A stretch of DNA of 64,000 nt from Phycisphaerales bacterium (GTDB taxonomy: Bacteria > Planctomycetota > Phycisphaerae > Phycisphaerales > UBA1924), in NCBI GenBank assembly GCA_020850415.1, contig JADZER010000020.1:1-64000 (forward strand), written 5' to 3'. Within the stretch, counting starts at the first letter, position 1, and each line of letters begins with the position of its first letter. Shown here one piece after another: positions 1-9,028 of this stretch. Made by a program: the position numbers and the translations under genes. The notes beneath the pieces are model-generated. The model was not told where the DNA came from, ran no database searches, and saw nothing but the letters and a program-made list of their open reading frames with translations.

Positions 1-1
1 C

Positions 2-136
2 CCGCCACCCTTCACCCACACCTTCCTCACCCCGCCCGGGCTCGACCCCTTCCACAGCACACCCCACAACCACCCCCCGGCCACCCACGCCCTCACCCTC
101 GCCGCCGGCGCCCCCCCATCCAACAACACCAGCTAG
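2..136 (+). CDS. C-terminal fragment of an unknown protein
   Basis: An open frame enters from the left edge and stops at a TAG at 134-136, leaving 44 residues. Almost every codon ends in C or G, as in real genes of this DNA, and the other two frames lack this bias, so it is probably the tail of a real gene. The fragment is rich in Pro, Thr and His and ends APPSNNTS. It shows no motif and no family can be named. It is much more C-rich than the DNA that follows. It converges with the peptidyl-prolyl isomerase gene, and a short hairpin lies between them. Confidence 0.5.
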   Translation, partial: PPPFTHTFLTPPGLDPFHSTPHNHPPATHALTLAAGAPPSNNTS

Positions 137-174
137 CGACACCCCAGCGCACCTCTGCGTGCAAGGGCGTGTGC

Positions 175-193
175 CACGGCTCTGTGAGCCGTG
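175..193. repeat. Perfect 7-bp-stem palindrome between convergent genes
   Basis: CACGGCT, loop CTGTG, AGCCGTG. The stem is perfect and has no T-run on either side. It lies between the stop of the left-edge gene and the stop of the convergent parvulin gene, where a bidirectional transcription stop is useful. It could also be a copy of a dispersed palindromic repeat. I see no other copy in the window. Confidence 0.45.
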
Positions 194-285
194 CTCCCGC
201 CGCGCCGGGCCGGCGATCACCGAACAACCAAACCCACCGACCCCCGCGGCCGACGCCACCGACGCCGGCCCGGGCCGGCTGGCGT

Positions 286-1320
286 TCACCGCTCCTGCCC
301 GGCCCGCACCGACCAGTTGAGCGATTCATCGAGCACGCGGACGCGGGCCTCGGCGAGGAGTTGGCTCGCGAGTTCGTCCATGAGCAGGCGTTCCTGGCGG
401 CGGCGGAGCTGTTCGGTGAGGTCGGCGCGGGCCTGGTCGAGGGTGACGCCGTCGGCGGGGAGGCGCTCGTCGAGGTAGAGCAGCGCGAACCCGTTGCGGA
501 TCGCGACGACGGGGCCGATCTGGCCGGGCTGGAGGGAGGCGGCGGTGGTGCGGATGGCCTGCTCGTAGGCGGGGTCTTCGGGGCTGAAGGGTTCGATGAG
601 CCCGCCGCGGGCGCCGGAGGGGTCGGTCGAGAGCTCCTGGGCGAGCTCGGTGAATCGCAGCTCGAGTCCGGCGGGGTCGCCCGCCAGCGCGCGGCCCGCG
701 GCGGCCTGGGCTTCGCGCTCGGTCGGGGTCACGATCAGGCGGACGCGGAGGCGTTCGGCGTGCTGGACCCGCCAGGCGAGCTGCACCTGCTCCTCGCGCA
801 CCGCGACGCGTTCGCGCACGAGGGCGCGGAGCATGGCGTTGCGCTTCAGGAGCGACTCGAACCGGATGGGGCCCAGGCCGCGGCGCTGGCGCACCTGGTA
901 GACCAGGTCGTCGCTGGCGCTCCCGACCCGGGGCGTGCCTTCGAGGATGGTCAGCTCGAGCCAGTCGCGCTCGCTCTCGAGGTCGGCATCGGAGACCTGC
1001 AGCCCTCGGCGGTCCATTTCCTGGGCGAGCAGCCGGTCGAGCGTGATCTCCTCCACCACGAGGCCGCCCGCGGCTTCGGCGAGGCGGGGGGTCAGCTCGT
1101 CCCAGGTCACCTCCCGGGCGTCGATGGAGAGCGGGGGCGGCGAGCCCGCGGGGCCGATCCGGCGCCCGGAGTCGCCGGCGGTGAATCGGTCGGAGGCATC
1201 GAGGCCGCGGAAGGTGTCCGGGCCGGATTGCGAGGGCCCGCACCCGGCGATGAGCAGGGCCGCACCGATGCCGAGGGCTCGGGGCGCGACCCGGGTGACG
1301 CGAATCTGGGAGGTTTCCAT
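286..1320 (-). CDS. Parvulin-type (PpiC/SurA-like) peptidyl-prolyl isomerase lipoprotein
   Basis: The protein has 344 residues. The frame is open further upstream, but the start is placed at the ATG ending at 1320 because the next residues form a lipoprotein signal: basic N-terminus, hydrophobic run and lipobox LIAGC, giving a mature Cys near residue 27. The N-terminal half is helical and charged, like the SurA chaperone region. The C-terminal half matches a parvulin domain: STDPSGARGG, then a segment around PGQIGPVV, then GFALLYLDE. The inferred role is cis-trans isomerisation of prolines and folding of exported proteins, anchored at a membrane facing the periplasm. It stands alone; the next gene to the right is transcribed the other way. 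A longer upstream start is possible but would bury the lipobox. Confidence 0.8.
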   Translation of the reverse strand: METSQIRVTRVAPRALGIGAALLIAGCGPSQSGPDTFRGLDASDRFTAGDSGRRIGPAGSPPPLSIDAREVTWDELTPRLAEAAGGLVVEEITLDRLLAQEMDRRGLQVSDADLESERDWLELTILEGTPRVGSASDDLVYQVRQRRGLGPIRFESLLKRNAMLRALVRERVAVREEQVQLAWRVQHAERLRVRLIVTPTEREAQAAAGRALAGDPAGLELRFTELAQELSTDPSGARGGLIEPFSPEDPAYEQAIRTTAASLQPGQIGPVVAIRNGFALLYLDERLPADGVTLDQARADLTEQLRRRQERLLMDELASQLLAEARVRVLDESLNWSVRAGQER

Positions 1321-1415
1321 GCCCGGATCAGAGGGGATCGGGGCGGTCGGGTCAACCTCGGGGGCCCGGGGGGAGTATCTTCCTGGGGGGGCCGGAGCGG
1401 TGGTGGTGGAGCCCC

Positions 1416-2498
1416 ATGACCCAAGAGAGCATCCAGCCGACGGCGGAGGACACGGGCGACGCGGCCGGCGGGCCGGTTCCCCCGACGCCCAAGCCGCGCT
1501 TGACGATCTGTCCATACTGCGGCGCGCGGAGCCGGAGCCTGGCGGCGTGCGAGAGCTGTCGGGGGAAATTCGACCCGCTGAGCCGGCAGGCGACGCAGAA
1601 CGCGATGGGGCCCTGGTTCATCCGCGAGGAGGCGAACCCGCACCGGCCGGGCTGCTCGTACGAGACGCTGGTGCGGCTGGTGGCGCGGGGGTCGGTGACG
1701 GGTGAGACGGTGATCCGCGGGCCGGCGTCGCGTCAGTTCTGGACGCTGGCGCGGTGGTGCCCGGGCGTCGCGCACCTGCTGGGTCACTGTCACAGCTGTC
1801 AGCGGCCGGTGGATCCGGTAGCGCCGGCGTGCGAGGCGTGCGGGGCGTCGTTCCGCGTGCACGGCGACCGGCAGACCATGGGGCTCGGCGAGGTGCGGTT
1901 CGTGCCGGGGAGGGAGGAGGCGCGGGGCGAGTCTGCGATCGGCGGGGCGGCGGAGGAGAGGGTCGGGGGCCAGGGCGAGAGCCCGGCTCGCGACACGGCG
2001 GCGGTTGGGATCGACCCGCGGGTGCTGCGTCTGGAGCGGGAGTTGCGGGGGGCGCGGCGGTGGCGGGCGTTGTGGTTTGCGGTGTGCTGTGTGGGGCTGC
2101 TCGGGGTGGGCGGCGTGCTCGTCGGACAGCGGTTGGATCTGGATCGGGGGTTTCTCGGGCGGTGGCTCGGGCGGGGTGAGGGGGCGGGCGTTCCGGCGGG
2201 CGGCGTGACCGGTGGCGCGCCGGGCGGGGCGGCGACGGGGGTGACACCGATCACGACGCCGGCGCTGCCGGGTCGGGCGGGTGAGGCGGCGGGCGGGGCG
2301 ACAGTGGAGAATGGGGAAGGGGCGGCGCCTGGGGAAACGGGGGGCGGCGAGCCCGAGCCGGGGGTAGTCCCGGACGCGCAGCCTGGGCCCGGCGGTGCGC
2401 CGGCGCAGGAGACGCCCGCGACCGAGACGCCGTCGCCGGCGTCGGCCGGGAGCGTGGCGAGGCTGGGCGTTCTGGAACGGCTTCGGGTGCTGCGGTAG
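1416..2498 (+). CDS. Zinc-ribbon / GYF-like single-pass membrane protein
   Basis: The protein has 360 residues. Two zinc-ribbon-like Cys pairs are visible, CPYC...CESC at about residues 32-48 and CHSC...CEAC at about 125-141. Between them lies a segment beginning GPWFIREE (about 65-110) that resembles the GYF_2 type of small domain found in many planctomycete membrane proteins. A hydrophobic helix at about 217-238 is followed by a low-complexity Gly/Ala/Glu/Pro tail. The layout suggests a cytoplasmic sensor or adaptor region, one membrane pass, and a disordered tail. GTGGAG upstream of the ATG is a fair ribosome site. The function is unknown and the domain reading comes from pattern only. The gene is divergent from the parvulin gene and strongly G-rich. 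Confidence 0.65.
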   Translation: MTQESIQPTAEDTGDAAGGPVPPTPKPRLTICPYCGARSRSLAACESCRGKFDPLSRQATQNAMGPWFIREEANPHRPGCSYETLVRLVARGSVTGETVIRGPASRQFWTLARWCPGVAHLLGHCHSCQRPVDPVAPACEACGASFRVHGDRQTMGLGEVRFVPGREEARGESAIGGAAEERVGGQGESPARDTAAVGIDPRVLRLERELRGARRWRALWFAVCCVGLLGVGGVLVGQRLDLDRGFLGRWLGRGEGAGVPAGGVTGGAPGGAATGVTPITTPALPGRAGEAAGGATVENGEGAAPGETGGGEPEPGVVPDAQPGPGGAPAQETPATETPSPASAGSVARLGVLERLRVLR

Positions 2499-2502
2499 GG
2501 GG

Positions 2503-2530
2503 TTGATTCGGGGCTGCTTTGTGGTATGTT
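2503..2530 (+). promoter_or_regulatory. Sigma-70-type promoter for the pseudopilin gene
   Basis: TTGATT at 2503-2508 and TATGTT at 2525-2530 are separated by 16 bases. They lie just after the stop of the previous gene and about 60 bases before the next ATG. This is the best -35/-10 pair I see in the window. Confidence 0.5.
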
Positions 2531-2592
2531 GGCGGGTTAGTCCGCGCTCGCGGTTCTGAGTAGCAGCATCTTTCCGCTGAGGAGCCCCGTCC

Positions 2593-3654
2593 ATGCGCAT
2601 GACTCTCCGCGCGGCGCCGGCGTTTACGCTCATCGAGTTGCTCGTGGTGATCGCGATCATCGCGCTCCTGATCGGCATCCTGCTTCCGGCGCTGGGGGAG
2701 GCGAGGAAGACGGCGAGGATGGCGGTCTGTCAGTCGAACACCAAGCAGCTGGGCACGGCGTCGGCGAGCTACTCGGCGGAGTTTCAGGACCGGATCTTCG
2801 CGTTCACCTGGAACCGCGAGACAATGGGGCAGGCGAGCTACAGCGACCTGGAGGGGCCGTACGGCTCAGACCTGGTCGGCGCGGCACGCCAGGCGGTGAA
2901 CACGATGCGCAAGGGCGCGGGCCGGGAGGACATCCCCCGGATCGACAACTGGATCCCGCACATCTACTACACGCATCTGGTGCTCAGCGGGCTCCTGGCG
3001 TCGCGGTTGCCCGAGGAGATGGTGGTGTGCCCCGAGGACAGGCCCCGGCAGAACTGGCAGGAGGATCCGCAGCACCTCTTCGACGAGGGGTACTGGCTGC
3101 CCGAGCAGCCCCGCCCGATCGGGATGAACAAGCGCTGGCCCTACGGCTCGTCGTATATCGCGGTTGTGGCGTCGTTCGACAAGAGCCAGAGCGTCTCGAT
3201 CACGGTGCAGAGCGGGGATGTCCTGAACAACCGGATCCGGCAGGCGGGGCGCAGCTTCAACACCTTTGATGTCCAGCCGGGTGTGAAGCTCGGGAATCTG
3301 AAGATCGCCGATGTGGCGTTCCCGGCGCAGAAGGTGCACATGTACGACGAGATGGCCCGGCACAACGGGCAGAAGCAGTTCTACTTCCTGAACCCGGCGG
3401 CCCGGGAGCCGCTGCTGATGTTCGACGGGTCGGGGAATGTGTCGCAGACGGCGGACGCCAACCTGGGGTGGAACCCCCGGGCGCCGAGCAACGAGGACTA
3501 CCTGATCAACTACAACCCGGCGGCGGCGGACGCGTGGTATCCGCGGCCGCAGACGCGCGGGGGCGATCTGTTCCCCGCCGTGTACAACTACACCCGGGGG
3601 GGTCTGCAGGGGATCGACTTCGGCGGTCGGCCGCTGAACACGGGGCAGCGGTAG
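2593..3654 (+). CDS. Large planctomycete-type pseudopilin-like protein
   Basis: The protein has 353 residues. After about ten residues it has the type IV prepilin/pseudopilin signal ([16 protein letters not shown]), which a prepilin peptidase would cut before the Phe and methylate. The hydrophobic helix would then serve for membrane anchoring and fibre packing. The remaining 300 or so residues form a large head, much longer than ordinary GspG-H heads (about 100-150). The segment [10 protein letters not shown] resembles the DG motif of the DUF1559 / H-X9-DG proteins that occur in many copies in planctomycetes. GAGGAG lies 9 bases before the ATG. A promoter-like pair lies directly upstream, so it is probably its own unit. 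What it assembles into is unknown; the type II secretion genes at 28-55 kb are plausible partners. Confidence 0.8.
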   Translation: MRMTLRAAPAFTLIELLVVIAIIALLIGILLPALGEARKTARMAVCQSNTKQLGTASASYSAEFQDRIFAFTWNRETMGQASYSDLEGPYGSDLVGAARQAVNTMRKGAGREDIPRIDNWIPHIYYTHLVLSGLLASRLPEEMVVCPEDRPRQNWQEDPQHLFDEGYWLPEQPRPIGMNKRWPYGSSYIAVVASFDKSQSVSITVQSGDVLNNRIRQAGRSFNTFDVQPGVKLGNLKIADVAFPAQKVHMYDEMARHNGQKQFYFLNPAAREPLLMFDGSGNVSQTADANLGWNPRAPSNEDYLINYNPAAADAWYPRPQTRGGDLFPAVYNYTRGGLQGIDFGGRPLNTGQR

Positions 3655-3759
3655 CGGCGCGGCCGGGGTGGCTGACGGGCGGCTGGCCCTCCTACTGTCT
3701 GGTGTGGATTTTGCCGCCGGCCGCGTGCCGACGGGAGCCCAGATGTGGAGGGGTTGCCC

Positions 3760-4785
3760 ATGAAGGTGCTGATCGCGGACAAGTTCGAGCGGGCGGGCAT
3801 CGATGGCCTGACGGAGCTGGGGTGCGATGTCGTCAGTGAGCCTGCGATCGGGGCGGAGGGTCTGCCCGGGGCGATCGCGGTGCACGACCCGGCGGTGCTG
3901 ATCGTGCGTTCGACGAAGGTGCTGGCGCCGGCGATCGCGGCGGCGGGCTCGCTGAAGCTGATCGTGCGTGCGGGCTCGGGGGTGGACAACATCGACTGCG
4001 GGGCGGCGAGCGCGCGGGGCATCGCGGTGGCGAACTGCCCGGGGATGAACGCGGTGGCGGTGGCGGAGCTGACGATGGGGCTGCTGCTGGCGTGCGACCG
4101 GCGGATCCCGGACCAGACGGCGGACCTGAAGGCGGGGGTGTGGAACAAGAAGGAGTACGGGAAGGCCAAGGGTCTGAAGGGTCGGGTGCTGGGGATCGTG
4201 GGGCTGGGGAACATCGGGTACGAGCTGGTGAAGCGTGCCAAGGCGTTCGACATGGTGGTGCACGCGTGGACGCGGGACATCACGCCGGAGCGGGCGCGGA
4301 CGATCGGGGTGGAGTGGTGGGGGTCGGGGCGGGCCGAGCTGCTGACGATGGCGTCGCGGTGCGACGCGGTGAGCGTGCATGTGGCGCTGACCGACGAGAC
4401 CAAGGGCCTGTGCGACGCTGAGTTCTTCAGCTATCTGAAGCCGGGCGCGTACTTCATCAACACCTCGCGTGGCGCGGTGGTGGTGGGGGATGCGCTGGCG
4501 GAGGCGGTGAAAACGCGGGGGATCCGCGCCGGGCTGGATGTGTGGGGCAAGCAGCCGACGCCGACGGACACGGTGTTCGGGGACGACCTGATCGGGGTGC
4601 CGGGGGTGTACGGGACGCACCACTGCGGGGCGTCGACGGACCAGGCGCAGAACGCGGTCGCGGAAGAGACGGTCCGGATCGTCCGGGTGTACAAGGACAC
4701 CGGTCGCGTGGAGAACCAGGTGAATGCCCCGTCGGCGAAGCCGACGATGAGCCCAGCACACAACGCCGCCGGGGCGGCCCGTTAG
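3760..4785 (+). CDS. serA: D-3-phosphoglycerate dehydrogenase (short form, no ACT domain)
   Basis: The protein has 341 residues. It should oxidise 3-phosphoglycerate to 3-phosphohydroxypyruvate with NAD, the first step of serine synthesis. It has the 2-hydroxyacid dehydrogenase layout: the NAD-binding GLGNIG at 148-153, the catalytic Arg in NTSRG (Arg237), and the catalytic His in THHCGAST (His288). No C-terminal regulatory domain is present, so feedback by serine of the E. coli type is unlikely. The catalytic Glu expected in the DVxxxEP motif is a Gln here (DVWGKQP, Gln265). A GTG lies in frame 15 bases upstream, but the ATG at 3760 has GGAGGGG 6 bases before it and is preferred. The gene lies 24 bp before serC, the next pathway enzyme, which supports the assignment. 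Confidence 0.88.
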   Translation: MKVLIADKFERAGIDGLTELGCDVVSEPAIGAEGLPGAIAVHDPAVLIVRSTKVLAPAIAAAGSLKLIVRAGSGVDNIDCGAASARGIAVANCPGMNAVAVAELTMGLLLACDRRIPDQTADLKAGVWNKKEYGKAKGLKGRVLGIVGLGNIGYELVKRAKAFDMVVHAWTRDITPERARTIGVEWWGSGRAELLTMASRCDAVSVHVALTDETKGLCDAEFFSYLKPGAYFINTSRGAVVVGDALAEAVKTRGIRAGLDVWGKQPTPTDTVFGDDLIGVPGVYGTHHCGASTDQAQNAVAEETVRIVRVYKDTGRVENQVNAPSAKPTMSPAHNAAGAAR

Positions 4786-4809
4786 GGCGCCGGCTGAAAG
4801 GACAACGCC

Positions 4810-5910
4810 ATGACAACCACCGCCACCCACCGCGCGCTTAACTTCTCCGCCGGCCCGGGCGTGCTGCCCGAGGAGGTGCTCCGCCAGGTCCAGCACGACA
4901 TCTGGGACCTCGGGGGCACGGGCATCGGCATCATGGAGCACTCGCACCGTGCCGCGTCGTACGACCGGATCATCGCGGAGGCGATCGCCGACTGCAAGAA
5001 GGTCGGCGGCATCGGTGATGATTACGATGTGCTCTTCCTGACGGGGGGCGCCAGCACGCAGAACCACATGATCCCGGCGAACCTGCTTCCCGAGGGCGGC
5101 ACGGCGGACTACGCGAACACGGGGTACTGGGCGCGGAAGACGGCCGAGGAGTGCCAGTACTACGGGAAGGCGCACATCGCCTTCGACGGCAAGCCGAGCA
5201 ACTACACCTTCATCCCCCGGCAGTCGGAGCTGAAGTTCTCGGCGAGCCCGGCGTACTTCCACTACACCTCGAACAACACGATCATGGGGACGGAGTACCA
5301 CTATGTTCCCCAGCCGCCGGCGGGCGTGCCGCTGGTGTGCGACATGTGCAGCGACATCTACTCGCGTCCGTTCGATGTGACGAAGTTCGGGCTGATCTAC
5401 GCGGGTGCGCAGAAGAATCTCGGGCCCGCGGGCGCGACGGTGGTGATCATCCGGAAGGACCTGCTGGAGCGTTCGCCCCGGCCGCTGCCGACGCTGCTCC
5501 GGTACAAGCCGTTCGCGGAGAACGAGTCGCGCCCGAACACGCCGCCGGTGTTCGCGATCTATGTGGTGGGTCTGGTGTTCAAGTGGATCTTGAAGCAGGG
5601 CGGTCTCAAGCCGATCGCCGAGCGCAACCAGTCCAAGGCGAAGATCATCTACGATGTGATCGACGCGACGGGGTTCTACACCGGGCACGCGCGGGACGAC
5701 AGCCGCTCGCTGATGAACATCTCGTTCCGCACGCCGAGCCCGGACACCGACAAGCTGTTCATCACCGAGGCCAAGGCCGAGGGCATGGACAACCTGAAGG
5801 GCCACCGCTCGATCGGCGGCATCCGGGCCAGCGTCTACAACGCGTTCCCGACCGAGGGGTGCGAGACCTTCGCGCAGTTCATGCGTGAGTTCGAGCGCAA
5901 GCACGGCTGA
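4810..5910 (+). CDS. serC: Phosphoserine aminotransferase
   Basis: The protein has 366 residues and is a class V PLP-dependent transaminase that turns 3-phosphohydroxypyruvate plus glutamate into phosphoserine. Recognisable parts are the N-terminal NFSAGPG, a GGAST phosphate-binding turn, and the PLP lysine in AGAQKNLGPAG (about Lys202). The length is normal for the family. AAAGGA lies 7 bases before the ATG. It forms a two-gene serine operon with serA. Its last 32 bases overlap the end of the convergent glycosyltransferase gene, so both reading frames use the same DNA there. Confidence is high from the active-site motif together with the serA neighbour. Confidence 0.95.
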   Translation: MTTTATHRALNFSAGPGVLPEEVLRQVQHDIWDLGGTGIGIMEHSHRAASYDRIIAEAIADCKKVGGIGDDYDVLFLTGGASTQNHMIPANLLPEGGTADYANTGYWARKTAEECQYYGKAHIAFDGKPSNYTFIPRQSELKFSASPAYFHYTSNNTIMGTEYHYVPQPPAGVPLVCDMCSDIYSRPFDVTKFGLIYAGAQKNLGPAGATVVIIRKDLLERSPRPLPTLLRYKPFAENESRPNTPPVFAIYVVGLVFKWILKQGGLKPIAERNQSKAKIIYDVIDATGFYTGHARDDSRSLMNISFRTPSPDTDKLFITEAKAEGMDNLKGHRSIGGIRASVYNAFPTEGCETFAQFMREFERKHG

Positions 5911-6955
5911 GCCGGAGGCGGCAGGCATCCAGGACCTCGTCCACGCCGATCCGCTCCATCAGGGGCCGACCGGCGTGGTCGCTTTTGTGGTCGCGAGTGT
6001 CGCCGGGCTCGGGGTGCTGGAGGACATCGGCCTCGCGCCGGTAGGGGCCGACGAGGTCCACGCGGGTGGGGCCGAAGAGGGCCACGAGCGGGCGGTCGAA
6101 GCCGACGGCCATGTGGAGGGCGGCCGAGTCGTTGGCGAGCACGAGGGCGCTGCGCTCGATGACCGCCATGAGCCCGCCGACGGAGGTCCGGCCGACGAGG
6201 TCGACGACGCGTCCGTCGCTGGCGGCGCGTTCGAGCACGGGGGCGCACTGGCCGCGCTCGCTGGGCCCGCCGACGACCGCGACGCGCCCGACCGCCCCAT
6301 GGCCGAGCAGGCGCTCGATCACGGCGTCGAAGCGGCCGATGGGCCACTGCTTGCCGGGCCAGCGGCTCGTGGGCGCTACGACGGCGTAGGGCTCGCGGAG
6401 GCGGGGGTCGGAGGCGGCCGCCTCCCGGTCTTCCGGGGGCGCGTGGAGGGTCATCTCGGCGACGGGGTCGATGCCGAGGGTGCGGACCAGGGCGAGCATG
6501 CGGTCGACGGTGTGGCGTCCCTCGGAGCCCCGCTCGCGGTCGGTATAGAAGAGCCAGGCGAGCTCCCGGGCCGCGCGGTGCCCGACCCGTCGGGGGGCCC
6601 CGGTGGCCCGGGCGAGGAACGCGGAGCGGAAGAGCCCCTGGGCGTCGATCACGAGGTCGTAGCGGGCCTCGCGCAGGGCCCGGAGGTAGTCCCGGAGCGG
6701 CGCGATGTGGCCCCGGCGCAGGGCGGTCCCGAGTTCCTTGCGCCGGAAGGGCACGACGGCGCTGAGGGCCGGGTGGGCCCGGACGGCGTCGGCGAAGGAG
6801 TCCTGCACCATCCAGTCGATCTTGGCGTCGGGCCAGGCCCGCTTGAGGCTGGCGAGCACGGGGACGGTGCGGCAGACATCGCCGAGGGCGCTGGGCCTGA
6901 TGAGGAGGATTCGGGCGGGCGGGTGCACGGGGTTGATGGTACGCGCCCGGCCCAT
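5879..6955 (-). CDS. Glycosyltransferase family 9 (heptosyltransferase WaaC/WaaF-like)
   Basis: The protein has 358 residues. It starts ARILLIRPSALGDV, the nucleotide-sugar transferase N-terminus of the ADP-heptose:LPS heptosyltransferases. The C-terminal GT9 signature is also present, LANDSAALHMAVG followed by LVALFGPT. The expected role is transfer of a heptose or related sugar to lipopolysaccharide core or another surface glycan at the inner membrane. Acceptor and donor cannot be told from sequence. No strong ribosome site precedes the ATG at 6955, so the exact start is uncertain by a few codons. It is convergent with serC (32-bp overlap) and divergent from the secreted protein at 7055. 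Confidence 0.85.
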   Translation of the reverse strand: MGRARTINPVHPPARILLIRPSALGDVCRTVPVLASLKRAWPDAKIDWMVQDSFADAVRAHPALSAVVPFRRKELGTALRRGHIAPLRDYLRALREARYDLVIDAQGLFRSAFLARATGAPRRVGHRAARELAWLFYTDRERGSEGRHTVDRMLALVRTLGIDPVAEMTLHAPPEDREAAASDPRLREPYAVVAPTSRWPGKQWPIGRFDAVIERLLGHGAVGRVAVVGGPSERGQCAPVLERAASDGRVVDLVGRTSVGGLMAVIERSALVLANDSAALHMAVGFDRPLVALFGPTRVDLVGPYRREADVLQHPEPGDTRDHKSDHAGRPLMERIGVDEVLDACRLRLSRACARTHA

Positions 6956-7054
6956 TGCAGAACCCGAACGGGTGGGATGAAAGCGGGTGATCGGTCCTCC
7001 GAATACGATCCTGACAACCATTCTCACACCACTCTCGATCGAGGAGGAAACACC

Positions 7055-9028
7055 ATGCGATCCCTGCCCCGTTCGCGGGCCGCCCTGGCGGTCGTCGTCG
7101 CCGGTCTCGCGGCGACGAGCCTCGCCCAGACCGCCGCCCAGCCGTTCCTGACCTTCGAGCACGAGGGTCTCGGCGCGATGCTCGTCGACTCGCGTGACCA
7201 GGCTCTGAAGAACGCCCTGGCGATGCTGCCGGCCCGGGTCGGGGAGTTGCCGTCGGAGATCGGGGACATGCCGCCGGAGGCCGCGGGGCTGCTCCAGCTT
7301 TTCCTGCACACGATCGCTCGGCCTGCCCGGGTGGCGATCCTGTATGACGGTGAGAACCCGTCGGGTGGGTTCTTCGGCTACGGGTTCGTGGCGAGCGTGG
7401 AGTGCGGGGGTGAGGAGGAGGTCAACGAGGTGCGCGACGCGGTGCTGGGCGTCGCGGCGATGATCGCCGAGGAGAACGGGGCGGAGATCCCTCTGGAGCC
7501 GAGCGAGCGCTTCGAGGGGATGAGCGAGATGATGCTGCCTTTCGGGCTGCTGAGCTTCGGCCCGCGGGAGGCGGCGACGGGCTGGCGGTACGAGATCGTG
7601 GTGGGGACGGTGAACGACCCGGACGCGGTCTTTGCGAGCCCGCCGAGCCTGATCGAGGCGCGGGGCTTCGAGAGCGTGGCGACGGCGACGCTGGACTTCC
7701 GCGCGATGACGCCGCTGGCGCGGATCGCGACGAACATGGCCGGCGCGCAGGCGCCGCAGGTCGGGGAGTTCGTGACCCGGTTCGAGGAGATGGGTCTGGT
7801 GGGGGACGACGCGATCCGGATGGACTTCCAGGCGGGGTTCACGCCGGGCGCGTCGGTGAGCCGGTTTGTGATGCGGGACGCGGCGGCGCACGCCGAGGCG
7901 CTCTCGCTGCCGCGCGAGCCGCTGACGAAGGCCGAGCTCAGCGCCGTGCCGTCGGACGCCTTCGGGGCGACGATCGGCCGTGCGAGCTTTGACTCTGTGG
8001 AGCAGATGCTCGACGAGATGGCGGCGAACGGGCTGCCGGTGTACGACGCGCTGGACGAGTTCGAGGGGATGACGGGCGTGGACCTGATCGAGGATGTGCT
8101 GCACGCCCTGGGCGGGACCTTCGCGCTGTACAATGCTGAGTCGACGGGCGGCGGGTCGCTGCTCTCGATGGTCGCGATGATGTCGGTCGAGGACCACGAG
8201 GCGTTCTCCGGCGCGATGCACAAGCTGTCGGGCGTGGCGAACGGGATGCTCGCCGACTCGGGCGAGCAGGCGGCGAAGTATGTCCGGCTCGACAGCTGGA
8301 CCGATTCGGCGGGGGCGGAGCTGATCACGCTTCGGTTCCCGGGCCTTCCGGTGCCGCTGGAGCTGTCGTTCGCGTTCACGGACGGCTGGTTCATCGCGGC
8401 GCCCACGCCGCAGGCGGCGGTGGCGGCGGCGCGGCAGGCGATGGGCAAGGGCGACGACGGCCTGCTCGCGAACCCGCGTTTCGCGTCGATGTACAAGGAG
8501 CACGGCGAGGGTTCGACGGGCGTTTCGTTCGTCGACACGCCCCGGACGATCCGCGACGGGTACCCGATGCTGGCGCTGATCGGTTCGGGTCTCTCGAACC
8601 TGGTGCGTTCGCCGAACGACCCGGGGGCGCGCGACCCCGGCATGATCCTGCCGCTGTACCGGGACCTGGCCAACGACAAGGCGGTGCCGAGCGTGCAGTT
8701 CACCCGTTGGGAGGGTGACGACCTGGTGACGACGGGCTTTGCGGACCGCTCGCTGTGGGTGCAGGCCGGCGGGGAGATGGGCGTGGCGTCGGCGGCGCTG
8801 CCTCTGATGCTGGCTGGGATCGGCGCGGCCGCGGCGGCGGGCGAGGAGATGAACTTCGGCCTTGGGGGGTTGGCCCCCAGCCCGATGGCGCTGGTGGAGC
8901 ACGCCCGGCGTTCGTTCTATGTGGACCCGGTGGCGGAGCTTCGGGCGACGCTGACGACCTCGGTGACGGGTCTGCAGATCATCGGGGACCGGTGGCCGGG
9001 GGTGGAGGCTGGTACGCTTGGTGAATGA
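7055..9028 (+). CDS. Secreted protein of unknown function (DUF3352-like look)
   Basis: The protein has 657 residues. A clear Sec signal peptide occupies about residues 1-24, cleaved near SLAQ. The rest is acidic and Met-rich with no membrane segment. It alternates predicted beta stretches with phrases such as FTDGWFIAAPTPQAA and LANPRFASMYK, which recall the DUF3352 family of large exported proteins. I treat that as resemblance only. The ribosome site GAGGAGGAAA, 4 bases before the ATG, is the strongest in this part of the window, which suggests high expression. A TACGAT box at 7004-7009 may be its -10. Its stop overlaps the start of the next gene (ATGA), so the two proteins are translationally coupled and probably act together outside the cytoplasm. 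Confidence 0.75.
   Translation: MRSLPRSRAALAVVVAGLAATSLAQTAAQPFLTFEHEGLGAMLVDSRDQALKNALAMLPARVGELPSEIGDMPPEAAGLLQLFLHTIARPARVAILYDGENPSGGFFGYGFVASVECGGEEEVNEVRDAVLGVAAMIAEENGAEIPLEPSERFEGMSEMMLPFGLLSFGPREAATGWRYEIVVGTVNDPDAVFASPPSLIEARGFESVATATLDFRAMTPLARIATNMAGAQAPQVGEFVTRFEEMGLVGDDAIRMDFQAGFTPGASVSRFVMRDAAAHAEALSLPREPLTKAELSAVPSDAFGATIGRASFDSVEQMLDEMAANGLPVYDALDEFEGMTGVDLIEDVLHALGGTFALYNAESTGGGSLLSMVAMMSVEDHEAFSGAMHKLSGVANGMLADSGEQAAKYVRLDSWTDSAGAELITLRFPGLPVPLELSFAFTDGWFIAAPTPQAAVAAARQAMGKGDDGLLANPRFASMYKEHGEGSTGVSFVDTPRTIRDGYPMLALIGSGLSNLVRSPNDPGARDPGMILPLYRDLANDKAVPSVQFTRWEGDDLVTTGFADRSLWVQAGGEMGVASAALPLMLAGIGAAAAAGEEMNFGLGGLAPSPMALVEHARRSFYVDPVAELRATLTTSVTGLQIIGDRWPGVEAGTLGE

Noticed and set aside
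2866..5928. A 1020-codon minus-strand frame across the pseudopilin, serA and serC genes
   Set aside because: Arg/His/Leu-rich shadow of three genes with recognised active-site motifs on the other strand.
5885..7054. Upstream continuation of the secreted-protein frame back over the GT9 gene
   Set aside because: The upstream part is antisense to the glycosyltransferase. A perfect ribosome site and a signal peptide mark the true start at 7055.
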